A stretch of 31,232 bases of DNA, from positions 1-31,232 of the IMG/VR virus record IMGVR_UViG_3300044301_006023. One strand, written 5' to 3'. The notes beneath the pieces are model-generated. The model did no database searches. It had not been told where the DNA came from and was given only the letters and a program-made list of their open reading frames with translations. Source of the stretch: a virus. This document shows, one piece after another, positions 7,742 through 14,413 of this stretch. The translations under genes and the position numbers were made by a program. Every line of letters starts with the position of its first letter. Within the stretch, counting starts at the first letter, position 1.

Positions 7742-7768
7742 GACAGATATTCTGTCGGATTATATTTT
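7740..7768 (+). promoter_or_regulatory. Promoter of the ribonucleotide reductase gene with an embedded palindrome
   Basis: TTGACA at 7740-7745 and TATTTT at 7763-7768 are 17 bases apart; TATATT at 7761-7766 is a stronger word at 15 bases. A palindrome, GACAGATATTCTGTC (7742-7756, 6-bp arms), overlaps the -35 box and fills part of the spacer, which is where a repressor site would block RNA polymerase. The leader to the GTG start is about 65 bases. Confidence 0.55.
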
Positions 7769-7839
7769 AGAATAATCAAATCCTCACCATTACAATCACA
7801 GGATAATCGCAAGAGGCGACCCCACTACTAGGAGAAGAA

Positions 7840-9804
7840 GTGACAACTTATTACATTGACGACGATTTTATAAAAGAATACGAAGAGAAGACCGCCCCTT
7901 GGGGTTTCAACGGATTGGGTTACATAGTTTATAAGAGAACTTATGCACGCCCAATATTTGAAGGGGATTCTGATACCGTACTTAGAACAGAAGAATGGCA
8001 TGAGACTGTTCAGCGTGTTGTTAACGGTGCTCAAGATATTGGGACTAGGTTAACCGAAAAAGAAGCAATGCGCTTGTACGACTATTTGTTTAATTTAAAA
8101 GGTAATGTCGCTGGCCGAATGCTTTGGCAATTAGGGACTCCTAACAACGTGAGGCTTGGTGGAGACAGTTTAGTGAATTGTTGGTTTGTAGATATTCAGA
8201 AGCCAACTGACTTTTCTTGGTCAGTTGAAAGGCTTATGCTTGGTGGTGGAGTAGGATTTTCTTGTGATAAGCCAGAAAGATTAGGTATAGTTAGGTCAGG
8301 CTGGGTAGAGCATCTTGACGTTAATGATGCAGATTACATTGTTCCCGACACAAGAGAAGGTTGGGGAGAAGTTATCCGCAAAGTATTTGAATGCTATTTA
8401 GGTGATGACGACAACCCACGAAACATGGTGTACGCTACACATCTTATTAGACCTGCTGGCGTTCCTATAAAAACTTTTGGTGGTACAGCTTCTGGCCCAG
8501 AGATTTTGATCTCCGGAATAGAGAAGATTTGTAATGTATTAGACGGCGCTATTGGCCGCACTATGACTTCAGTTGAAGTTTTAGATTGTATGAACATTAT
8601 TGGATCAATAGTAGTTGCTGGAAACGTGCGCCGATCTGCAGAAATAGCAGTTGGTCGGCTTGATGACGAAGATTACTTGATGGCCAAAAGATGGGACTTA
8701 GGAGATATTCCGATTGAGCGTGCTATGTCCAACAACACAGTATTTGTTTCTCCAGAAGAAATGAAAGACATGCCAGAAGTTATATGGGAAGGTTACAAAG
8801 GAAACGGAGAACCATATGGGTTCTTTAATCTTGAAGCTTCTCGTCAGTATGGCCGTATGGGAGAAGAGCGATTGGATGCGTCAATTGTAGGTGTTAATCC
8901 TTGCGCTGAGATACCTTTAGCAAACAGAGAATCTTGCAACTTAGCAGAGCTTTACTTACCCATGATTGACTCCAAAGAGGAACTAATTGACGTAGCAAAA
9001 CTTCTGTACAAAGTTCAGAAAGCTATTGCTGCTTTGCCTTATCTTGATCCTGCATCAGATAAGATTACATCTCAAAACATGCGACTAGGGCTAGGTGTAA
9101 CTGGTGTTACTCAAGCCATGGATAAGATTGATTGGTTAGATGATACTTATGTTGCGTTGCGAGAACTAGATGCTGAGTGGTCAGCTAGTCGTGGATGGCC
9201 AGAGTCTGTCCGTTTGACGACTATAAAGCCTTCGGGTACTTTGAGCTTGCTTCCGGGCGTAACGCCGGGCGTGCATCCTGCTTTTAGCCAGAGATTCGTC
9301 AAGAGGATGAGAATGGCCTCAAGCGATGTTTTGGTAGATTACTGCAGGTCAAAGGGTTACTATGTTGAGCCTTTGAGAAACTTTGATGGTTCTGAAGATG
9401 ATAGAACTGTGGTTGTTGAGTTCCCTTGTGCTTTTCCTGAAGGAACTATTTTAGCTAATGATATGACTGCTATTGAGCAGATGGACTTAGTTAGAAAACT
9501 TCAAAAGTTATGGGCAGATAACGCTATCTCTGTTACCGTTTATTATAAGATGGAAGAACTAGATGGTATAAAAGATTACCTAGCAGAGAATTGGCATGAA
9601 ATGAAGTCGGTATCTTTCCTTCTTCATAGCGAACATGGCTTTGATCAAGCGCCTATGGGAGAGCTTACTTTAGAAGAATATAGTGAAATGTTAAATAAAA
9701 CTAAAGGGCTTGGTGAAAGATTGTCTGGGTCTACTGTAATGTCAGAAGATGACATGGCTCTTATGGGAGAAAGCTGCGACACCGGAGCGTGTCCTGTAAG
9801 ATAA
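7840..9804 (+). CDS. nrdJ: Class II (adenosylcobalamin-dependent) ribonucleoside-triphosphate reductase, monomeric type, 654 residues
   Basis: This enzyme converts ribonucleotides to deoxyribonucleotides for phage DNA synthesis using coenzyme B12 and no oxygen. The start is GTG with AGGAG at 7830-7834. The N-terminus (APWGFNGLGYIVYKRTYARP) is typical of the Lactobacillus leichmannii-type monomeric enzyme. Active-site residues line up by position and spacing: C114 in LVNCWF, the NPCAE motif with N353, C355 and E357, and C366 in RESCNL, 11 residues after C355, as between C408 and C419 of the leichmannii enzyme. The C-terminal pair C646 and C651 (CDTGACPVR) matches its redox relay cysteines. TIKPSGTLSLLPGVTPGVHP is the conserved phosphate-binding loop region. 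At 654 residues it is shorter than the ~740 of that enzyme; the loss appears to lie before TIKPSGT. It stands among accessory genes. Confidence 0.95.
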   Translation: MTTYYIDDDFIKEYEEKTAPWGFNGLGYIVYKRTYARPIFEGDSDTVLRTEEWHETVQRVVNGAQDIGTRLTEKEAMRLYDYLFNLKGNVAGRMLWQLGTPNNVRLGGDSLVNCWFVDIQKPTDFSWSVERLMLGGGVGFSCDKPERLGIVRSGWVEHLDVNDADYIVPDTREGWGEVIRKVFECYLGDDDNPRNMVYATHLIRPAGVPIKTFGGTASGPEILISGIEKICNVLDGAIGRTMTSVEVLDCMNIIGSIVVAGNVRRSAEIAVGRLDDEDYLMAKRWDLGDIPIERAMSNNTVFVSPEEMKDMPEVIWEGYKGNGEPYGFFNLEASRQYGRMGEERLDASIVGVNPCAEIPLANRESCNLAELYLPMIDSKEELIDVAKLLYKVQKAIAALPYLDPASDKITSQNMRLGLGVTGVTQAMDKIDWLDDTYVALRELDAEWSASRGWPESVRLTTIKPSGTLSLLPGVTPGVHPAFSQRFVKRMRMASSDVLVDYCRSKGYYVEPLRNFDGSEDDRTVVVEFPCAFPEGTILANDMTAIEQMDLVRKLQKLWADNAISVTVYYKMEELDGIKDYLAENWHEMKSVSFLLHSEHGFDQAPMGELTLEEYSEMLNKTKGLGERLSGSTVMSEDDMALMGESCDTGACPVR

Positions 9805-9862
9805 GACCCTTATACCATAAATAGTTTTATCCTAGCGTAAATAGCCTTAGTATAATATCTGT

Positions 9863-9974
9863 ATACCGGAAGGCTAACCCCACACGAAGGAGGAATTTTC
9901 GGTTGATGTAGCCGGTCATCAACTTTCCAAATTATCTAGGATGGGGTTCAGCTTGACTTGAGCCCCATCTTTTT
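9863..9974 (+). ncRNA. Candidate structured small RNA or attenuator between reductase and the 9989 gene
   Basis: A TATAAT at 9851-9856 (weak -35) would start RNA near 9863, and a strong terminator ends at 9974. Inside lie an AAGGAGG (9887-9893) with only TTG-ATG-TAG after it, a 7-bp hairpin GTTGATG/CATCAAC (9902-9908 with 9917-9923), and GGAA/TTCC (9892-9895 with 9925-9928) extending it. GCTAACCCCA (9873-9882) can pair with TGGGGTTcAGC (9942-9952) with one bulge. That pairing competes with the terminator stem. I cannot match it to a known riboswitch; no B12-box-like sequence is apparent. Confidence 0.35.
9940..9974 (+). terminator. Strong rho-independent terminator overlapping the next promoter
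   Basis: GATGGGGTTCAG (9940-9951) pairs with TTGAGCCCCATC (9958-9969) in a 12-bp stem including G-U pairs, with a 6-base loop and then TTTTT (9970-9974). The loop contains the -35 box of the promoter for the 9989 gene. Confidence 0.85.
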
Positions 9975-9982
9975 GTTACAAT
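9953..9982 (+). promoter_or_regulatory. Leaderless promoter for the 9989 gene
   Basis: TTGACT at 9953-9958, an 18-base spacer and TACAAT at 9977-9982. The ATG follows after exactly 6 bases, so the transcript should begin at or next to the A of the start codon. It is built into the loop and 3' arm of the preceding terminator. Confidence 0.7.
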
Positions 9983-9988
9983 AGATGT

Positions 9989-10351
9989 ATGCTATCTATT
10001 AAAGAATTAAATAATGCTAAGATTTACGTTGACTTAGATCATCTTGCCAATTTAATTCATGATGTAGGGCTTTCTGACTCTGCACCTAGAAATGAAGATG
10101 GTGAAATATCATTACCTTATGCGATAGCGCTTATATGTGGGATGCCTATAAAAACTGCATCAGACGATTTTGATGTGCTGATAGATATGGTACCAAGAAA
10201 ATTTGTTTCTAGATTTATTATGTGTTGGGATGCTATAGAGATGCAAGTACATGAAGATATAGTTTTATGGTCTGAAGAAGTTGGCAAAGACCAAACTGTA
10301 AAAGAAATTAGATCTCTTGCTAGAGAGATTGAATATTATGGAGTTAAATAA
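9989..10351 (+). CDS. Hypothetical protein, 120 residues
   Basis: The ATG at 9989 is placed 6 bases after a TACAAT -10 box and has no Shine-Dalgarno, consistent with leaderless translation. The product is acidic, soluble and likely mixed alpha/beta (MLSIKELNNAKIYVDLDHLA, then LPYAIALICGMPIK), with a helical C-terminal third (VKEIRSLAREIEYYGVK). No signal peptide, membrane segment or known motif is seen. It ends one base before the ATG of the ABC-ATPase/GNAT gene, so the two are probably translated together. That pairing hints at a partner or regulator role for the ATPase fusion, but this is only inferred from position. Confidence 0.65.
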   Translation: MLSIKELNNAKIYVDLDHLANLIHDVGLSDSAPRNEDGEISLPYAIALICGMPIKTASDDFDVLIDMVPRKFVSRFIMCWDAIEMQVHEDIVLWSEEVGKDQTVKEIRSLAREIEYYGVK

Positions 10352-10352
10352 A

Positions 10353-11441
10353 ATGGAGCAGCTAGAATTAATTGAGAAGTCCCCTGAAACAATTGAGCTT
10401 AAAACAATTGTTAATCATGATGAATATACTGAAAAATTAGCAGAATTTTTTGATTTTCGTTTTGAAGGTGAAATCGTAACAGAAATAAAACAACTTCCGA
10501 CCTTGCCAGATGAGTTTGGCATTGGAGCCATAATTGGTCCTAGTGGAAGCGGAAAATCTACGTTACTAAGATCACTAAATCCAGATCATGTGTGGCAGCC
10601 CAAGTGGGACCATGAACGATCAGTAATCTCTCATTTTGCAACACCTGAAGAAGGCATTGATAAGTTTTCTGCAGTTGGATTCAATTCTATACCACAAATG
10701 ACTTTACCTTATGATAAGTTATCAAACGGTGAGCAGTTTAGATGCGACTTGGCTAGGCAGTTAGAAAGTGGGGCTTTGATAGATGAGTACACATCAGTGG
10801 TTAATAGGGATGTTGCTTTTTCAACATCAAATGCTTTTAGACGTTATGTAGACAAGAACAACCTACAGGGCATAGTTATTGCTTCATGCCATTATGACAT
10901 TTTGGAGTGGCTGAGACCTGATTGGGTTTTTGATACGTTTACGGGAAACTTTTATACTGGGAGGTATCTTCGGCGACCATCAATACAACTTGACATATAC
11001 AGAACAACTTACCACTACTGGCCAGTTTTTAAAAAGCATCACTATCTGAGCTCTTCTTTAAATAAAGCCTCTCATTGTTACGCAGCGGTATGGGAAGGAA
11101 ACTTAGTAGGTTTTAGTTCGGTAATGAGATACCCAAGCGGAACTGTTAAGAATGGGTGGAGAGAGCACCGAACAGTTGTTCTGCCAGACTTTCAAGGACT
11201 CGGTATAGGCAATAGGTTCTCTGACGCTATTGCCCAAGTGTACTTAGAACAAGAAGGGCGATATTTTTCTAGAACAGCTCACCCTAGTATGGGCAACTAT
11301 AGGGAAAAGTCAGATGTATGGAAAGCTACTAGTAAAAATAGAAAATTGCGTACAGATATAAAGCATGATGATGTTTGGAAAAACCACTACGCTGATAACA
11401 CTAGAATATGTTGGTCTCATGAATATATAGGCTTACCTTAA
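10353..11441 (+). CDS. ABC-type ATPase fused to a GNAT acetyltransferase domain, 362 residues
   Basis: I choose ATG 10353, one base after the upstream stop, with GGAG 9 bases before it; an upstream ATG at 10338 is possible. The ATPase part has Walker A GPSGSGKST (62-70), a candidate Q-loop near Q115, the signature LSNGEQ (123-128), Walker B ALIDEY with D144 and E145, and an H-loop at H180. No membrane segment or permease gene is near, so it is not a transporter subunit. Residues about 210-330 form a GNAT fold with the acetyl-CoA loop VVLPDFQGLGIGNRF (275-289). The arrangement matches the known but poorly characterised family of ABC-type ATPases fused to a predicted acetyltransferase (COG2401-like). 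Substrate unknown; modification of host RNA or protein, or conflict with host defence, are possibilities. Confidence 0.88.
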   Translation: MEQLELIEKSPETIELKTIVNHDEYTEKLAEFFDFRFEGEIVTEIKQLPTLPDEFGIGAIIGPSGSGKSTLLRSLNPDHVWQPKWDHERSVISHFATPEEGIDKFSAVGFNSIPQMTLPYDKLSNGEQFRCDLARQLESGALIDEYTSVVNRDVAFSTSNAFRRYVDKNNLQGIVIASCHYDILEWLRPDWVFDTFTGNFYTGRYLRRPSIQLDIYRTTYHYWPVFKKHHYLSSSLNKASHCYAAVWEGNLVGFSSVMRYPSGTVKNGWREHRTVVLPDFQGLGIGNRFSDAIAQVYLEQEGRYFSRTAHPSMGNYREKSDVWKATSKNRKLRTDIKHDDVWKNHYADNTRICWSHEYIGLP

Positions 11442-11461
11442 CCAGTTTTCTAAATCCGGAC

Positions 11462-11490
11462 TTGACATGTAAACAAATCTTTACTAAAAT
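11462..11490 (+). promoter_or_regulatory. Leaderless promoter for the 11497 gene
   Basis: TTGACA at 11462-11467, a 17-base spacer and TAAAAT at 11485-11490, with the ATG exactly 6 bases later. It lies in the short gap after the ATPase/GNAT gene and probably drives the three overlapping genes 11497-12685. Confidence 0.75.
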
Positions 11491-11496
11491 AGTAGT

Positions 11497-11877
11497 ATGA
11501 ATCATGAACAGAGATGGAGTATCTACTACGAAGCTTTGCAAGCTTATCAAGAAAGATATGGTGATGCTTTGGTACCAACAGGACACTTAGAGTTCTTAGA
11601 TAATGGCGCAGAGATAAATTTAGGTCACTGGGTTAGTTACATGAGAACACGCTATCGTCAGGGATTGCTTTCTGATAGAAGGATAAAGCTTTTAGAAAAA
11701 GTACCTAGTTGGACATGGGGTCCGGTAAGGCCGGGACCCAAATCAAAGAACATTGTAGTAGATCGCAATAATAAAATAAAAATCGCTTATGCAAAAGGAG
11801 CGTCCGCATCAGCTTTAGCTAGAGAGTACAGTTTAAGCAGGCAGTGGATTTATCAGATAATTAAGGAGAAAACATGA
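11497..11877 (+). CDS. Helicase-associated (HA) domain plus HTH protein, 126 residues
   Basis: Residues about 5-75 fit the helicase-associated domain (PF03457-like): conserved aromatic helix WSIYYEALQAYQERYG, LGHWVSYMRTRYRQG, then LSDRRIKLLEKVPSWTW. No helicase core is present, as in stand-alone HA proteins that are common in actinobacteria and their phages. A linker leads to a C-terminal helix-turn-helix at about 92-124 (AYAKGASASALAREYSLSRQ, WIYQIIKEK), of the kind found in resolvases and small regulators. A DNA-binding role, perhaps regulatory, is likely. The ATG lies 6 bases after a TAAAAT box with no ribosome site, so it should be leaderless. Its stop overlaps the next start by 4 bases. 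Confidence 0.85.
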   Translation: MNHEQRWSIYYEALQAYQERYGDALVPTGHLEFLDNGAEINLGHWVSYMRTRYRQGLLSDRRIKLLEKVPSWTWGPVRPGPKSKNIVVDRNNKIKIAYAKGASASALAREYSLSRQWIYQIIKEKT

Positions 11878-12203
11878 GTAAGAAGGCAAGCAAAGAAGAG
11901 TGGGAAGCGGTTCTTGAATCGTTAACCACTGAAACCAAGAAAAGAAATGCGCCAACGAACGGACTAGTTACTTGGCTTGGTCAAGTTTTCGGAGGTTTGG
12001 TTGGGATAGGTATACTTTCTTTTATATCTGGATTTTTCTTAATGAAGCTAAATGACTATGCCAATAGAGCTTGGGACTTTGTTCCTGCTGGAGCAAGCTA
12101 CTGGGAATGCTTTAACGTAATGGTATTTGTGTGGCTGCTTTATATGCTAAAGCTGGCTATTCAGCATAGCTTTGCTTCGCCAAAAAAAGGAGATAAAGAA
12201 TGA
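11874..12203 (+). CDS. Small membrane protein with two predicted TM helices, 109 residues
   Basis: The start overlaps the previous stop as ATGA, with AAGGAG just upstream. A charged N-terminus (about 1-30) is followed by a hydrophobic segment at about 37-58 (GLVGIGILSFISGFFLMKL) and another at about 79-97 (FNVMVFVWLLYMLKLAIQH), ending in a basic tail. No signal peptide cleavage motif is evident. Two TM helices with both ends on the same side would suit a holin-like, superinfection-exclusion or envelope-perturbing protein, but holins normally sit by lysins, and the lysin here is 15 kb away. I make no functional call beyond membrane localisation. It is the middle gene of a three-gene overlapping set. 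Confidence 0.75.
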   Translation: MSKKASKEEWEAVLESLTTETKKRNAPTNGLVTWLGQVFGGLVGIGILSFISGFFLMKLNDYANRAWDFVPAGASYWECFNVMVFVWLLYMLKLAIQHSFASPKKGDKE

Positions 12204-12685
12204 GCTTATTAGAAGGAATGCAGATGGAGACTTGGGATGATGCTGCCCTAGTTCACACTTTGCGAGTTTGGAATCATAGGGTTTCGGGGTTATCAACAAC
12301 TCCTGTGGAAGAGATCAGGCTTATGGTTGATTTTATGATTGATCACTACTTCCACGGAGACAATAAATTAGAAGACGATTCTTGTTGGTTGGACCTAGGA
12401 GCCCTAGCTCTCAAGTCTCATCCTTTTGCAAGCGCCGTAGAGGTCTCTAGAATCCTTTCTAAGAAGCAGAGAGACTATGGGCCCAATAATATTGCACGGT
12501 TTGCTGAGAAAGGCTTGATATTAAGGCTTCATGACAAGATAGCTCGCCTTGAAAACTTGTTAGAAAAACAGTATGAGGCGTCTAATGAGTCTATTGAAGA
12601 CACGTATTTGGATATTATTGGTTATTCTGTTATAGGTATGATGTGGATGAATGGAGACTTCTTTAAACCTCTTCGTGAAGAATAA
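12200..12685 (+). CDS. DUF1599-like (nucleotide modification associated) protein, 161 residues
   Basis: It overlaps the preceding gene by 4 bases (ATGA), with a GGAG site upstream. Residues about 88-145 carry the pattern I associate with DUF1599/nucleotide-modification-associated domain 1: KQRDYGPNNIARFAEKGL, LRLHDKIARLENLL, then IEDTYLDIIGYSVIGM. The D-x-x-x-R-L and D-T-x-x-D-I-x-G-Y pieces are the core. Family members occur mainly in phages and are linked with nucleotide metabolism; the biochemical reaction is not firmly known to me. The presence of the reductase in the same island supports a role in nucleotide supply or modification. The N-terminal 85 residues are less conserved-looking. 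Confidence 0.8.
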   Translation: MSLLEGMQMETWDDAALVHTLRVWNHRVSGLSTTPVEEIRLMVDFMIDHYFHGDNKLEDDSCWLDLGALALKSHPFASAVEVSRILSKKQRDYGPNNIARFAEKGLILRLHDKIARLENLLEKQYEASNESIEDTYLDIIGYSVIGMMWMNGDFFKPLREE

Positions 12686-12687
12686 AC

Positions 12688-12715
12688 TTTGAATGAGGCG
12701 AATTTGCGGTATCAT
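12688..12715 (+). promoter_or_regulatory. Weak candidate promoter before the neck genes
   Basis: TTTGAA at 12688-12693 and TATCAT at 12710-12715 are 16 bases apart. The match is mediocre. It lies in the 71-base gap between the accessory island and the neck genes, where a new transcript would be expected. Confidence 0.3.
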
Positions 12716-12756
12716 ATATTTTGAGGAGCAAATTTTAAAATATTGATGGAGTAGAA

Positions 12757-12897
12757 ATGCCGTTTCCTAGAAGAAGTAGAGATAGAGAGTTAGGTCCGGG
12801 TCCGATTCGTCGTGCGTTACAGCGTGGGATTCGGGATCGGATGCCAGCACTTAGAAGAGGCAGTAGAGCAGCACTTGGTCCGGGTCCGACGAGATAG
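12757..12897 (+). CDS. Small Arg-rich protein with two LGPGP repeats, 46 residues
   Basis: The ATG frame encodes 46 residues, about 13 of them arginine and only two acidic, starting MPFPRRSRDRE. The pentapeptide LGPGP occurs twice, at residues 12-16 and 40-44, and the DNA under both copies shares GGTCCGGGTCCG. GGAG at 12748-12751 lies 5 bases before the start, and the next gene uses the same GGAGTAG arrangement. This is not a shadow of a longer gene on either strand that I would believe. The charge suggests nucleic-acid or DNA-containing-capsid contact, such as a head-completion or DNA-condensing peptide, but no family is recognised. It stands immediately before the head-tail adaptor gene. 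Confidence 0.6.
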   Translation: MPFPRRSRDRELGPGPIRRALQRGIRDRMPALRRGSRAALGPGPTR

Positions 12898-12912
12898 TTT
12901 TGGAGTAGTCTA

Positions 12913-13902
12913 ATGGCGTTAATAACTGTCGCTGACATAGAAACATATATGGACATAGACTTGGACAACAAGCAAGAAGATGCTGCCCAGTTTATAATAG
13001 ATGGCTTAGAATCTGAGCTTTCTGCTTATTTGCGACGCCCCATATCAGTTACGTCTTTCACAGAGGAATATAGGGTTCCTGAAGTTGGTAGAGGTATATC
13101 TCCTAATAATTATTTTCACAATTATGTAACTGATCCAGCCTATTCAACGACTCTAACAACGCCGGGCATTTTGTATACGCCGACTTGGACACTATACATT
13201 AAGAATTCTCCTATTGTTACAGTAACTTCTTTAACAATTACCCCAGCTATAGCAGAAGGAAGCAAAGCTACGGTTAAACTAGATTTGGCTGGAGCCACGA
13301 ATGGTACTTACGCTATAGGTGAGGCTACAGTTTACTACATTGATTCAACTACAGATCCAGATGATCCAGATGTGTATGCGTATACAAACACAGAGTCAAT
13401 TACGGTTGCTAGCAATACTGCAACTAATAAATCGTTTCAAGCCGTTAAAGGTGGGAAAGCTTATAACTCAGTAGCGAATAGCGGAAAAATTCCTAATGGT
13501 ACGGGAGGCTCTGGTCCTTCTTTTATAGGTTCTGCGGGAGATCAAGCCGGAACAGCAACTGTTAATTCAGGTTCATCAATTTCTGGAGGAACTGATGGTG
13601 GCACGGCGGTAGCACAAGTAGCCGAGACAGATTACGTTAAACGAGAATACGGTATAGATATGTATAATGCTTATGCTAACGATAAAATAGATATTACTTA
13701 TACTGCTGGATTAGATGGCGCAAGTATTAAAGCTTTCAAAATTTTGTTGTTAAGGGCTGCATCAAGAGAGATGCAGAACATGTATGATGATACCGTTGGT
13801 CTTAAAGATCTTACAACTCGTAACATAGCGCCTATGGAGACAGGTTTTACAGATAGGGAGCTTGCAGGGATACGTAAGTATCGTAGAGTCAGGATATCCT
13901 AA
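12913..13902 (+). CDS. Head-tail adaptor (connector) protein with an inserted Gly/Ser/Thr-rich domain, 329 residues
   Basis: GGAG at 12902-12905 sets the ATG. The N-terminus (ITVADIETYMDIDL, then IIDGLESELSAYLRRP) and C-terminus (IKAFKILLLRAASREM, then METGFTDRELAGIRKYRRV) fit the gp6/gp15-type helical neck adaptors that dock on the portal. Such proteins are usually 100-200 residues; the extra length comes from a beta-rich part at about 100-175 and a Gly/Ser/Thr-rich stretch at about 180-232 (NGTGGSGPSFIGSAGDQAG). The insertion may be surface-exposed. It precedes the tail-completion gene by one base, in the usual neck order. Confidence 0.78.
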   Translation: MALITVADIETYMDIDLDNKQEDAAQFIIDGLESELSAYLRRPISVTSFTEEYRVPEVGRGISPNNYFHNYVTDPAYSTTLTTPGILYTPTWTLYIKNSPIVTVTSLTITPAIAEGSKATVKLDLAGATNGTYAIGEATVYYIDSTTDPDDPDVYAYTNTESITVASNTATNKSFQAVKGGKAYNSVANSGKIPNGTGGSGPSFIGSAGDQAGTATVNSGSSISGGTDGGTAVAQVAETDYVKREYGIDMYNAYANDKIDITYTAGLDGASIKAFKILLLRAASREMQNMYDDTVGLKDLTTRNIAPMETGFTDRELAGIRKYRRVRIS

Positions 13903-13903
13903 A

Positions 13904-14413
13904 ATGGCTGTAAGAAAAAAAATTTTAGAAGTGGACACACGGGCATTCAATCGTTACATAAAAGGTGTCGCAGTACGTTCAAAAAACCTTAGGCCTATTT
14001 GGAACAAAGTTTTTGATGATTTAGCGGATGCGCATGTTAAAAACTTTCAAACAGATGGAGCCCCTGTAGGTGGTTGGGCCCCATTGACCAGAAGATATTT
14101 TAATGAAAAGTTTTCTCAAGGCTATGGGCGCCAGACTCTTGAAAGAACAGGTGACATGAGACAAGCTTTAAGTCGTTTTAGAGGTCCGGGGTCTGTGCGT
14201 GCTCAAAGACCTACGAGCGCTGTTTGGGGAATAGATGTAAGTCCTGAGTCTCCAATTAGTTACGCAAAGTTTCATCAAATGGGGACTAGAAATATGCATG
14301 AGCGTCAGATTGTTTATAACCCAAGAAACTTTGGTGAGAACTTTGGTAACATGGCTACTGAACACATTATTCTTGATAAAGCCGGAACGGTTAGGGGGGT
14401 GTTTGACACATGA
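13904..14413 (+). CDS. Tail-completion / neck protein (virion morphogenesis, gpG/HK97 gp10-like), 169 residues
   Basis: I choose ATG 13904, one base after the upstream stop, with AGGA at 13891-13894. The protein has a basic N-terminus, an N-terminal helical section (RPIWNKVFDDLADAHVKNFQ), the phrase DGAPVGGWAPLTRRYFNEK, then TGDMRQALS, and a Tyr-Ala-x-x-H-Q-x-G-T segment (ISYAKFHQMGTRN). The W-x-P-L-T and YAxxHQ-G-T elements are hallmarks of the phage virion morphogenesis family (Mu gpG-like), which joins head and tail. Length is typical. Its stop overlaps the next gene's ATG. Confidence 0.83.
   Translation: MAVRKKILEVDTRAFNRYIKGVAVRSKNLRPIWNKVFDDLADAHVKNFQTDGAPVGGWAPLTRRYFNEKFSQGYGRQTLERTGDMRQALSRFRGPGSVRAQRPTSAVWGIDVSPESPISYAKFHQMGTRNMHERQIVYNPRNFGENFGNMATEHIILDKAGTVRGVFDT

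Noticed and set aside
9903-9911. Short coding frame after AAGGAGG in the 9863-9974 region
   Set aside because: It runs only TTG-ATG-TAG, so it is not a gene.
9805-9988. Possible tRNA or B12 riboswitch
   Set aside because: No cloverleaf can be drawn with a T-loop and acceptor stem, and no B12-box-like sequence is present.
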